Shown here: piece by piece, positions 27,527 to 36,900 of the stretch
Layout of the letters: each line of letters opens with the position of its first letter
How positions within the stretch are numbered: the stretch's first letter is position 1
Assembly: GCA_040877935.1 (NCBI GenBank)
Contig: JBBDNB010000057.1
Span: 127,813 to 191,812 of the forward strand
Length of the DNA stretch: 64,000 nucleotides
Source of the DNA: Chitinophagales bacterium
Lineage (GTDB): Bacteria > Bacteroidota > Bacteroidia > Chitinophagales > CAIOSU01
Direction: 5' to 3'
Notes under the pieces: model-generated
What the model was told of the DNA's origin: nothing
The model's input: only the letters and a program-made list of their open reading frames with translations
Databases searched by the model: none
Program-made: the position numbers and the translations under genes

Positions 27527-28522
27527 TTAACGCAATTTGAACGTAAAGGTAATAATCCCAAACTGTTCTTCAGAGGCATTGGAATCTGAATTGAACTTTG
27601 CTTTTCTGGCAGCTTCTTCAGCCAATTTAATAAGATGTGCATCGGTAGTTGTGGAACCTTTGCTGGTATATGATGCCGAGATTACATCACCATTGCGGTT
27701 TACTTTAATGCGCACAGCCACAATACCCGTTTCCTGTGATTGGTCCTTAATAGGTGGGATACCCATCAGGCTTCTGCCTTCCAGGTCGTAGCCCACGCCT
27801 TCGTTTCCAAGTCCGTAACTTTTATCTCCATCGTAATTTTTTGAATCGGGACTACCATCTTCTGCTCCCTGGTCACCACTGCCTTGCTTGTTTCCATCGC
27901 TGCCTTCTTTATTTTCTTCTGCCTCACTGCCTTTGAACATTGCCCTATCGTCCACTTCGGGTTTGGGTTCTTCTTTCTTTTCTGCTGGCTTTTCCTTTGG
28001 AGGTTCTTTCGCTTCTTCTACCGGCTCTTTCTCTTCCTCTTTTGTTTCTTTTACGGGTTCTTTTTCAACTGGTTTTTCTTCTTTGGGCTCCTCCACCGGT
28101 TCTTCTACTTTTTCTTCCGGTTTTTCAATGGCAGGTGCTTCATCTACATCTTGCGTTTCCACTTCTTCAACAATTTCTTCCGGAACTTCTTCAGTTTCAA
28201 TTTCTTCAACTTCCTCCACTGGGATTTCTTCGGGCACTTCCTCTACCGGTTCGGTTTCTTCCACCACTTCCTCTTCCACTTCTTCCACAGCCTCGGCAGC
28301 GGGCTCTTTTGCTGTAGGTTGAACATCACCTGCGGCTTCATCCACTGTGCCGAAATTGATCAATACCCCTTGTTCTGGATCTGGTGGTTCTTTATGATAC
28401 AGGCCAATGAAAAAAAACAATAGCAATAAAAGTAAGTGAATGATCGTGGAAGTGATCATTCCTTTTCTCTTGTTTTTGCGCTCAGTTGAGTGCCATGCTA
28501 TATTTGCTCCGTTTTGAATCAT
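27527..28522 (-). CDS. tonB: TonB-family energy transducer with long Glu/Pro linker
   Basis: A 331-aa periplasm-spanning protein that links ExbB-ExbD to outer-membrane TonB-dependent transporters. One N-terminal membrane helix (about residues 21-42, ITSTIIHLLLLLLFFFIGLY). Residues about 60-200 form a low-complexity linker of repeated Glu, Val and Pro, then a Gly/Ser/Asp-rich stretch. A C-terminal TonB/TolA-like domain follows (IVAVRIKVNRNGDVISASYT ... LIKLAEEAARKAKFN ... ITFTFKLR). The linker is strongly acidic, whereas classical TonB linkers alternate Glu-Pro and Lys-Pro. Last gene of exbB-exbD-tonB, with ATGA overlaps throughout. Confidence 0.9.
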   Translation of the reverse strand: MIQNGANIAWHSTERKNKRKGMITSTIIHLLLLLLFFFIGLYHKEPPDPEQGVLINFGTVDEAAGDVQPTAKEPAAEAVEEVEEEVVEETEPVEEVPEEIPVEEVEEIETEEVPEEIVEEVETQDVDEAPAIEKPEEKVEEPVEEPKEEKPVEKEPVKETKEEEKEPVEEAKEPPKEKPAEKKEEPKPEVDDRAMFKGSEAEENKEGSDGNKQGSGDQGAEDGSPDSKNYDGDKSYGLGNEGVGYDLEGRSLMGIPPIKDQSQETGIVAVRIKVNRNGDVISASYTSKGSTTTDAHLIKLAEEAARKAKFNSDSNASEEQFGIITFTFKLR

Positions 28523-28914
28523 TTCTGAGGCTGGGTGGCTAATATCATTTTGATTTTTAAATCATTGGCAATATTCATTACCTGTACTACATTTTGAATG
28601 GGAACGCTTTGCTCTGCACTGAGCACGACAGTAGCATCAGGTGTGTCTTTTAATTCATTCCGCAACATCCCTGGCATTTGATTCAGCGATACTTTGTCTT
28701 TTCCTATGTAATAATTCAGATCCTTGTCAATGGAAACGGTGAGGTTCATTTTTGCCTTGGTTTTATTGTCGGATGTGGGCAATAAAAGCTTCAATGCATT
28801 GGGGTTGACCAATGTGGATGTCAGCATAAAAAATATCAGCAACAGGAAAATAATGTCTGTCAGGGAAGACATATTGAATGCTGCACTCACTTTATTTCTC
28901 GATCTCAGGTTCAT
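28519..28914 (-). CDS. exbD: Biopolymer transport protein ExbD/TolR family
   Basis: A 131-aa inner-membrane protein with one N-terminal helix and a small periplasmic domain; with ExbB it uses the proton gradient to drive TonB. The helix contains the proton-carrying Asp in NMSSLTDIIFLLLIFFMLTS (D25). The C-terminal part (YIGKDKVSLNQMPGML ... VLSAEQSVPIQNVVQVM) is the usual ExbD periplasmic fold. Start and stop overlap its neighbours by 4 bp. Confidence 0.94.
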   Translation of the reverse strand: MNLRSRNKVSAAFNMSSLTDIIFLLLIFFMLTSTLVNPNALKLLLPTSDNKTKAKMNLTVSIDKDLNYYIGKDKVSLNQMPGMLRNELKDTPDATVVLSAEQSVPIQNVVQVMNIANDLKIKMILATQPQK

Positions 28915-29588
28915 GATGCCGGTTCTTGTAGTAAATCAATAAAATCAACGGTGGTGGCTTCCATATTGTGCACCACTTTGTCAACCATTCCTACCAGTAA
29001 ATTATAGCCTACAAATGCAATAATTCCAACTGTCAGACCAACTGCTGTGGTGATCAGTGCTTCGTAAATACCACCTGCCAATACTTCAATATCCATATTG
29101 TTTCCTGCATTGGCCATGCTGTAAAAGGATTTGATCATTCCGGTAACGGTTCCGAGGAATCCGAGCATTGGCGCTGCACCGGCAATTGTGGCTAAAAGTG
29201 CCAGGCCTTTTTCCAGTTTGAATATTTCGAGCTTGCCCACATTTTCAATGGCAACTTCAATATTTTTCAATGGTTTTCCGATGCGCATAATTCCTTTTTC
29301 GATCATGCGGGCTACCGGGGCGTTGTTTTGCTGACACAAAGACTTTGCGGCAGCAATATTCCCGTTTACTACATAGTCGCGAATATGCGGCATAAAATCC
29401 TTGTCGATTTTTGAGGCTTTTTTTATGGTGAGGTAGCGCTCAACAAAAATGTAGATACCTGCAAATGACATCAGTATAATAGGGATTAAAAAAGCACCGC
29501 CTTTCAGTAGTATAGAAATAACAGGGGTCTTTTCCATTGTTTGTCCTTCTGCAAGGCTTGCTGCTGCATCAAGTAAAATCAAATCCAT
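28911..29588 (-). CDS. exbB: MotA/TolQ/ExbB proton channel protein
   Basis: A 225-aa three-helix proton channel protein, first gene of the TonB-energising operon. The first helix (about residues 24-48) is followed by a cytoplasmic loop (LTIKKASKIDKDFMPHIRDY), and the two channel helices are in the C-terminal half (GLALLATIAGAAPMLGFLGT ... ITTAVGLTVGIIAFVGYNLL). The TIAGAAPMLGFLGTVTGMI block is diagnostic of MotA/TolQ/ExbB. ATG at 29588. A 275-bp region separates it from the divergent giant gene. Confidence 0.94.
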   Translation of the reverse strand: MDLILLDAAASLAEGQTMEKTPVISILLKGGAFLIPIILMSFAGIYIFVERYLTIKKASKIDKDFMPHIRDYVVNGNIAAAKSLCQQNNAPVARMIEKGIMRIGKPLKNIEVAIENVGKLEIFKLEKGLALLATIAGAAPMLGFLGTVTGMIKSFYSMANAGNNMDIEVLAGGIYEALITTAVGLTVGIIAFVGYNLLVGMVDKVVHNMEATTVDFIDLLQEPAS

Positions 29589-29863
29589 TACTCAGTTTTT
29601 GTGGTGAAATAGTTAAACGTCCTAAAAGTACTTTATTATACCCGGGAATAAATGTCGATGCGCACCATTGGAATGTTTACTTGTACAATTTACTATACAA
29701 ATTTCGAAATTTCCTTTAGGTATGTGAGCCCCCAATTCCAAAAAACCATGCTTTCTATCTCGGATAGTACATTTTAGCATACAATCCATAAATATTGTTT
29801 AAAACACGAATAAATTGCTGTGCCTAAATTTTTATTTTAGTTCGAAATTAGAACCCGAAAATT

Positions 29864-32800
29864 ATGTCGAAAAAAGTCATTTTACTCCTGCTTTTTACAG
29901 CTTGCAATCTATTCCTTTTTAACAATTATGTATTTAATAACGCTGTTCAGGCTCCGGCTGGTTATACCAATGCTCCGGGAGATAACGGGGGATGCAAAAC
30001 CTCGGGATGCCATGTCGGTGCTACTGAATTTACAGGGGGCAATGCTACGGATATAAATTTTGGATTTTTTTCAGGCTCCCATACTGCGTACACAAAAAAT
30101 GACAATTACATTTTCCAAATAAATTTTAACGGATCTTCCGCCCAAAACAATTACGGCTGGCAGGTGACCGCTTTGGATGCTTCTGGCAATGCCATTGGAA
30201 CTTTGGGTACTCAAAATCAATCTACTGTTGCGCTTTCCAGTCAGGGGGGGAGAGATTATGTAGGACACTTTAACCACTCGGGTACTGGAGCCTATATTTT
30301 CAATTGGGTAGCTCCATCAAACTATTTACAGGGAACAGCCACTTTTTATATTGCTGCAGTTTCCAATGGAGGGCTTGGCGAACGTGTTTATTACAAAACT
30401 TTCACTTTTGATCCCGATTCAACAATTGTAGCACCTTCTCTATCTGCTGATTTTACAGTGGATGATACAATTCCCTGCCTCGGAGAGACCATTAATTTTA
30501 CACAGCAATCCACAGGCAATCCTGTGGGTTATTCATGGGATTTTGGTGCCGGAGCTACACCGCAAACGAGCACGGATCCCAATCCTTCTGTTGTGTATAG
30601 TTCAGCAGGATTAAAATCTGTGGGGCTGACTATTACTGATTCCAATGGAGATACAGACAGGGAAAATAAGATCAACTTTATCAATGTAAACCCCGGGCCC
30701 AATGCGGATGTCGGCCCTGATCTAGTAATGTGTTCAGGGGGCACAGTGCAATTACAGGCCTCAGGAGGGGTGGCTTATCAATGGTCTCCAAGTACTGGTC
30801 TGAGCAATGCAAATGTTCCCAACCCAATAGCCGCACCATCGGATTCTACTGTTTATTCAGTTGAAGTTACAGACTCATTGGGTTGTACCAATTCGGACGA
30901 AGTACAGGTTGCTGTGATCAATGCACCAATACTAAACTTAAATGATGCCTCGATTTGTCCGGGGGATTCTGTTGTATTGGATGCTGGAAATCCCGGCTTT
31001 GATTATGACTGGAGTACAGGAAGTACCGATCAAAGTATTAAAATCGGACAGGCGGGAACTTACAGTGTTACCGTTAGCAGTGGTGGTGTATGTGCTGCAT
31101 CCGACACTGTAGTGATTATGCACCTTTCAGCACCGATTGCAGATGCAGGGCAGGATATAAGTATTTGCCAGGGAGAAACAGTTCAGCTTGGCAGTGCTCC
31201 GGTACAGGGACTTGATTATACCTGGCAGCCGAATGCTTCGCTTTCCAGCCTGAATGTTTCAGATCCTTTTGCCACGCCAATTCTCAATACTGATTATATT
31301 GTGGAAGTTGTTGATCCCAATACTTCCTGTACAGATATGGACACGGTTTCTGTCAGCATCAATCCGCTTCCGCAGGTGCAGGTCGGTGGATTGGATACGC
31401 TTTATTGTATTTCAGATAATGTTCCTGTTTCACTTACCTTAAATCCGAGTGGTGGAAATCTAAGCGGCCCGGGAATCAGCGGTACGGATTTCACCCCTTC
31501 TGCCGCAGGCATTGGAAACCATCAGATAATATATCAATATACCGACCCTCAAACAAATTGCAGCAATTCGGATACAATAAGTGTAGAAGTAGTCCCCGAT
31601 CCAACTGCAAGTTTTGATAATTTACAAACAGAATATTGCATATACAACAATGATTTTGTTTTACAGGGAAGTCCTGTTGGCGGTGTGTTTTATATCAATG
31701 GCCAGTCTGAGACTTCATTTTCTCCTTCAACTTTGGGTGCAGGTGTTCACGATGTTGAATATGTTTATACAGTTGGAACATGTAGCGATACTGCAACAGA
31801 ACAAGTGACGGTAATAGGGAATATCCAGGTCGGTATTGATCCGCTTGGAGCAGTTTTCTGTAAAGGCGACAATACACCATATGCACTGAGTGGAACGCCT
31901 GCCGGAGGAACCTTCAGTGGTTTTGGTGTGCAGGGCAGCGATTTTATACCTGAACTTGCCGGTGTTGGAACCGGATCGATCAGATATGAATTCGATACCG
32001 CGGCCTGCACCTTTGTTTCATTCTTACCCGTAGCAGTTCATGGTGTTGAACTGGGAAATGATACCTCAATTTGTGAAGGCGATTCAGCACTGCTTGATGC
32101 TTCGGTTTTGATATCCAATATTCAGTGGAGTACAGGAGATACAAGCCCCGCTTTAAAAGTAAGCCCGGCTGTTTCAACTACTGAAATGTACATTGTAAGC
32201 GGAACGGATGCAGAGGGTTGTAACACATCAGATACTGTTGAAGTAACTACAGTACCAAGACCAAGTGTAAGTTTTACCAATTTGGATTCTACTTATTGCT
32301 CAACCGATGCAATTGTAACCTTAACAGGAACTCCATCAGGTGGAGTATTTTCAGGGCCAGGCGTAATCGGGAATTTATTTGATCCTGCAAATGCCGGAGT
32401 TGGTGGCCCGCATACAATCACTTACACTTATCAAACCCAGGCTGGTTGCCAGGTAAGCAGCAGCCAGGAGGTGCTTGTGCTTCAGGGCTTTTCAAACCCA
32501 GATTTTATAGGATTAGACAGTATTTATTGTGTGAATAACGGAGCAGTAATGCTTCAGGGAACACCGGCAGGTGGTGTTTTTTCAGGAACAGGCGTAGTAG
32601 ATTCTGCCTTTTTGCCCTATTTTGCGGGTGTGGGTATTCACAACTTATCCTACGGAATTCAAAGTGGCAATGGATGTGGAGCGGTAAAGACTGTTCAGGT
32701 GGAAGTGAAGGCCAGGCCACAGGTTCAGTTTGATCCGCTTCCTGCATCAGTATGTTCCAATAGTGGAAGTATTGCTTTGTCCGCATCTCCACAAGGCGGT

Positions 32801-33898
32801 GTTTTTAATGGTTCAGGAGTTCAGGATTCCATTTTTAATCCTGCTTTGGTAAATGTGGGCAATACCAATGTCATTTCTTACACTTATACAGATTCCTTTT
32901 CCTGTAGTCGTAAGGTAGATCAGATGCTCAGCGTTTTGCCAAAACCAAATGCTTCTATTAATGGACACCCTGTAAACAAATGCGAAGGGGACAACCCTGT
33001 TGTGTTCAATGGTCAACCAGCTGGTGGGCAGTTTTACATCAATGGTGTTGCGGGCAATACACTTGAACCGGATTCATCAGCACTGGGCGTAAACTCAATT
33101 CAATATGTTGTGATAGGTAACAACGCATGCAGCGATACTGCGTTTTCTTCAATCCGTGTATTCGCCAGACCGCAGGTTTCTTTTAATATTCAAGAGAATC
33201 AGACTTGTGCTTATCCCATTAATATTGGTTTATCCGTAAATCCGGCAGGAGGGGTGTTTAGCGGTGGCGGAGTCAGTTCTGAGAATACGTTTATTCCTTC
33301 CAATGGGTCAATTGGAGCTAATCTAATTTCCTACACTTATACCGATAGCAATGCCTGCAGCAGAACAATGTACGATAGTATAGAAGTTTTGGCGTTGCCA
33401 GAGCTTCAGGTTCTTGGATTGGAAGCGCAATACTGCAATACGGATGATACAGTAGCTTTAAGTCTAAGCCCTGCTGGAGGATTGCTTTCAGGGCCGGGAA
33501 CTTCGGGGAATAATTTTGTTCCATCGCAGGCCGGAGTGGGAAGCTATAATATTCGCTATGTAGTGACGGATATAAACAATTGTGTGAATGCCCAAAGTAT
33601 CAATGTAAGCGTAGATAATTGTACCGGAATGTCTGATCCAAAAAAGGAGTTGAGTTGGAATGTTTACCCTAATCCAAGTTCAGGTATTGTGAATGTATAT
33701 TTCGATCAGGTAGCAGAGCAATTCCTCAAATGGACTTTGATGGATTTGCAAGGCAAACAGGTTTTATTAGAGGGTATTGAACGCCTTAATAATCCGGGAG
33801 GCTTCAAATTAGATATCAGCAGTTTAATGCAGGGTGTTTATTTATTGAGGGTTGAAAATGAAACTACATCATCTGTAAAGCGTATAGTAAGGTACTAA
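29864..33898 (+). CDS. Giant secreted protein: choice-of-anchor V-type domain, PKD, Ig-like repeats, T9SS domain
   Basis: 1344 aa. Signal peptide about residues 1-29. The N-terminal domain resembles choice-of-anchor V modules; at its start NAPGDNGGCKTSGCHVGA has C44-x4-C49-H50, a spaced-out haem c-like motif where relatives usually have CxxCH. A PKD domain follows (about residues 190-275, GYSWDFGAGATPQTSTDPNP). The rest is Ig-like repeats: first ASGGVAYQWSPSTG-type, then ten or so ~70-aa units with YC ... PAGGVFSGPGV ... AGVG ... YTYTD. The C-terminus WNVYPNPSSGIVNVYF ... GVYLLRVE is a T9SS sorting domain. Likely a surface adhesin. First of three tandem giant genes in the same orientation, 52 bp before the next. 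Confidence 0.88.
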   Translation: MSKKVILLLLFTACNLFLFNNYVFNNAVQAPAGYTNAPGDNGGCKTSGCHVGATEFTGGNATDINFGFFSGSHTAYTKNDNYIFQINFNGSSAQNNYGWQVTALDASGNAIGTLGTQNQSTVALSSQGGRDYVGHFNHSGTGAYIFNWVAPSNYLQGTATFYIAAVSNGGLGERVYYKTFTFDPDSTIVAPSLSADFTVDDTIPCLGETINFTQQSTGNPVGYSWDFGAGATPQTSTDPNPSVVYSSAGLKSVGLTITDSNGDTDRENKINFINVNPGPNADVGPDLVMCSGGTVQLQASGGVAYQWSPSTGLSNANVPNPIAAPSDSTVYSVEVTDSLGCTNSDEVQVAVINAPILNLNDASICPGDSVVLDAGNPGFDYDWSTGSTDQSIKIGQAGTYSVTVSSGGVCAASDTVVIMHLSAPIADAGQDISICQGETVQLGSAPVQGLDYTWQPNASLSSLNVSDPFATPILNTDYIVEVVDPNTSCTDMDTVSVSINPLPQVQVGGLDTLYCISDNVPVSLTLNPSGGNLSGPGISGTDFTPSAAGIGNHQIIYQYTDPQTNCSNSDTISVEVVPDPTASFDNLQTEYCIYNNDFVLQGSPVGGVFYINGQSETSFSPSTLGAGVHDVEYVYTVGTCSDTATEQVTVIGNIQVGIDPLGAVFCKGDNTPYALSGTPAGGTFSGFGVQGSDFIPELAGVGTGSIRYEFDTAACTFVSFLPVAVHGVELGNDTSICEGDSALLDASVLISNIQWSTGDTSPALKVSPAVSTTEMYIVSGTDAEGCNTSDTVEVTTVPRPSVSFTNLDSTYCSTDAIVTLTGTPSGGVFSGPGVIGNLFDPANAGVGGPHTITYTYQTQAGCQVSSSQEVLVLQGFSNPDFIGLDSIYCVNNGAVMLQGTPAGGVFSGTGVVDSAFLPYFAGVGIHNLSYGIQSGNGCGAVKTVQVEVKARPQVQFDPLPASVCSNSGSIALSASPQGGVFNGSGVQDSIFNPALVNVGNTNVISYTYTDSFSCSRKVDQMLSVLPKPNASINGHPVNKCEGDNPVVFNGQPAGGQFYINGVAGNTLEPDSSALGVNSIQYVVIGNNACSDTAFSSIRVFARPQVSFNIQENQTCAYPINIGLSVNPAGGVFSGGGVSSENTFIPSNGSIGANLISYTYTDSNACSRTMYDSIEVLALPELQVLGLEAQYCNTDDTVALSLSPAGGLLSGPGTSGNNFVPSQAGVGSYNIRYVVTDINNCVNAQSINVSVDNCTGMSDPKKELSWNVYPNPSSGIVNVYFDQVAEQFLKWTLMDLQGKQVLLEGIERLNNPGGFKLDISSLMQGVYLLRVENETTSSVKRIVRY

Positions 33899-33950
33899 TG
33901 CAAAGTAACAACTACCATAAAAGCAGGGTTGCATTTTATAAATCATTGTC

Positions 33951-36900
33951 ATGAAAAAGTCTTCTACAGTCAAAGCACTATTTTTGCTGTTGTTTTTATG
34001 TTTAATAGTGCAAAGTCTTGAAGTCAAGGCACAATGCAATTTCAGCTCAGAATACACTACTCCATTTGGCTGGCAAAGTGTTGGCACCACAATAGGCATT
34101 TCCGGAGGTTCTTTAAATTTTAACCAAACGCCTGGAAGTCCCCAGACTGAGCATTTTTACAGACAGACCGTTTGCCCCTTGAATGACGACAACTGGCAGG
34201 CCCAGTTTTCTTTTCGACTGGACACCGGAAATTTAATGGGGCATGCTTTGCTTTTTCTTTCCAACAGTAATACTAACCCATCTTCAAGCCCCGGAATAGG
34301 GGCTTATATTTTTTCAGATGCCAGCAATCCCACACAGTTGATATTGGTGGCGCAGGACAACTCCAATTTTTATACTTCCCTGGGAGGACCAGCGCTGGAA
34401 ATTGAGCAAGATTCAATTTACCATATTGTATTGGAACGTGTGAACATGGGTGCGGCAAGACTTTCTGTTTTCAAAGATTCTTTGCGACAAAATCCAGTAG
34501 CAGGAAGTCCTATAGACCTGTCATTTCCCGGTCAGAATATTGTAGGTCTGGATTATGTCATTCATGGCAACAACGACCAGTTGCCCGGTGTTGATTTCCT
34601 GACTGGCGCTATTGAATACTTGGATATTAAGGACGGGTGCAGTGCAAAAATTATTGGTCAGGATACGGTATGCTCAGGTCAGAATTTTACTTATGAACTG
34701 AATACTGCAAATTCCTATCAATGGAATACCGGTGAATCAAGCCGGCAGATTACAAGATCGTTTTCAGCTGATCAAATGCTGATTGGCACCATAACCGATA
34801 CCAATCAATGTTCTGCATCCGATACTTTGCAAATTAAGGTTTTTGATATGCCCAATGCTGCATTTACTGCATCTGATTACAATAGTAGTAAGGTGCCCTT
34901 TAATGTGAATTTTACCAATAATTCCACCAATGCCAATAAGTGGTTTTGGGATTTTGGTGATGGAAATACATCTACTGACGAAAACCCGTCACATACCTAT
35001 AATTCATATGGTGATTTTACGGTGAGCCTTGTTGCCATTGACAGTAGTTCGGGCTGTGCAGATACTGCTTATGCGCAGATCAATATTGAAGTAATTTCCG
35101 CTGATTTCACCAGTGAAGCTACTGTAGGGTGTGGCTCTACGGTTATACAATTTGAAGATTTATCTACCGGCCCCATAACCAACTGGTTTTGGGTGTTTGG
35201 CAATGGTTCAATCTCTACCGACCGAAACCCAGTGGCCATTTACCCCAATCCCGGCACTTACCAGGTTTCGCTGACGGTTACCGATGGGGTAAATACCGAT
35301 ACAAAAACAATAAATGGCTATATAGAAATCGGTTCTGAAGCATCGGCTCCAATTGTACAATTTACAGCCGATACGACTACTTCATGTACCAATGACCTTA
35401 GCGTGCAGTTTACAGACCAGTCGCAGAATGCAGCAGCTTGGTTCTGGGAATTTGGCGATGGGGATACTTCGCATCAGCAAAACCCGCAGCATTATTACGA
35501 TTCGGCAGGAGATTATTCTGTAAAATTACAAGTTACAAACACCCTGGGTTGTGTACGCGACACTACTTATGAGGATTATATTGTGATCGATCCGCCCAGG
35601 GCTGATTTCAATGCCAGCCCTTCAAATGCCTGCGGGCCTTTTACCACTAATTTTGAAGATTTGAGTTATTCTGCCGACAGTATCGTTTCCTGGTTTTGGG
35701 ATTTTGGCGATGGACAAACCGGCAATACACAAAACCCAACCCACCTTTATGCCAGTACTGGTGTTTATCTTGTTACATTGACCATTGAAGATGAAAATGC
35801 ATGTTCAGATTCTTTTACAGACACTCTTCGATCCGGTTCAATCAAACCCGATGCTGATTTTACAGCAGCACCAAGCAGGGTTTGTATTGGTGAGCCGGTA
35901 CAGTTTACCGATCAATCCATTGATGCCAACCAGTGGTTTTGGGATTTTGGCGATGGAGGGGCTTTGATTACCCAACAAAACCCGGTTTACAGTTTTGCCG
36001 ATACTGGTGATTATACCGTTACGCTTATTGCCTGCAATGATGGCTGTTGCGATACCATTTCAAAAATGCAGGACATAGAAGTTATTGAACCTATTGCCGT
36101 TTTTTCTGCTGATGAACCGGTTGGGTGTTCAGTACCTCATCAGGTGCAATTTAGCGATGAGTCCTTTTCTCCAAGTAACTGGAGCTGGGATTTTGGAGAT
36201 GGCAATACTTCATCACAGCAAAACCCCCAACACACCTATCAGAACATTGGCATGTACACTGTCACTTTAATTGTTCAGGATACAATTACTTTATGCCAGG
36301 ACACTTTTACATCAAACATTAATATTGATACTGCTCAAACAAATTTTGCAGCATTTCCGCTGAATGGTTGTACACCATTATTGGTTCAATTTGCTGATAA
36401 TTCACGAAATCCTGTTGCCTGGAATTGGGATTTCGGGAATGGAAGCACCGCAACTGTGCGAAATCCATTGCATACTTATGTTGATTCTGGCAGCTATGAT
36501 ATCACTCTTGTGACAGAAATTCAAAATGGATGTCGCGATACGCTTGTGCGCAGTGATATGATCACAGTGGTAGAGCCGGATATTCAAATTTCTGCTTCTG
36601 TACAAAGTGGCTGTGCTCCTTTAACTGTGGATTTTGAAAATCTCACAAATGGAACAGCTAATCAGTTTTGGGATTTTGGTAATGGAGATACTTCAGACCT
36701 TAAATCACCCACTGTTACTTTTACACAGCCCGGTATTTATGATATTACCCTGCAAGTCGAGGATATTAATGGTTGTAGCAACACGGAAATTTTTACACAA
36801 TACATTGAAGTATTTGATTTGCCTGAATTGACAGTTTCTGAAGATACGGCTGTGTGTTTTGGTTCTCAACTCGACATATTTGCTTCGGGTGCTGATACTT

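Noticed and set aside
27884-28423. Long open frames on the plus strand opposite tonB (Phe- or Ser-rich, up to 179 codons)
   Set aside because: They mirror the Glu/Pro-rich repeats of tonB on the other strand; such low-complexity antisense frames are expected and have no protein-like composition.
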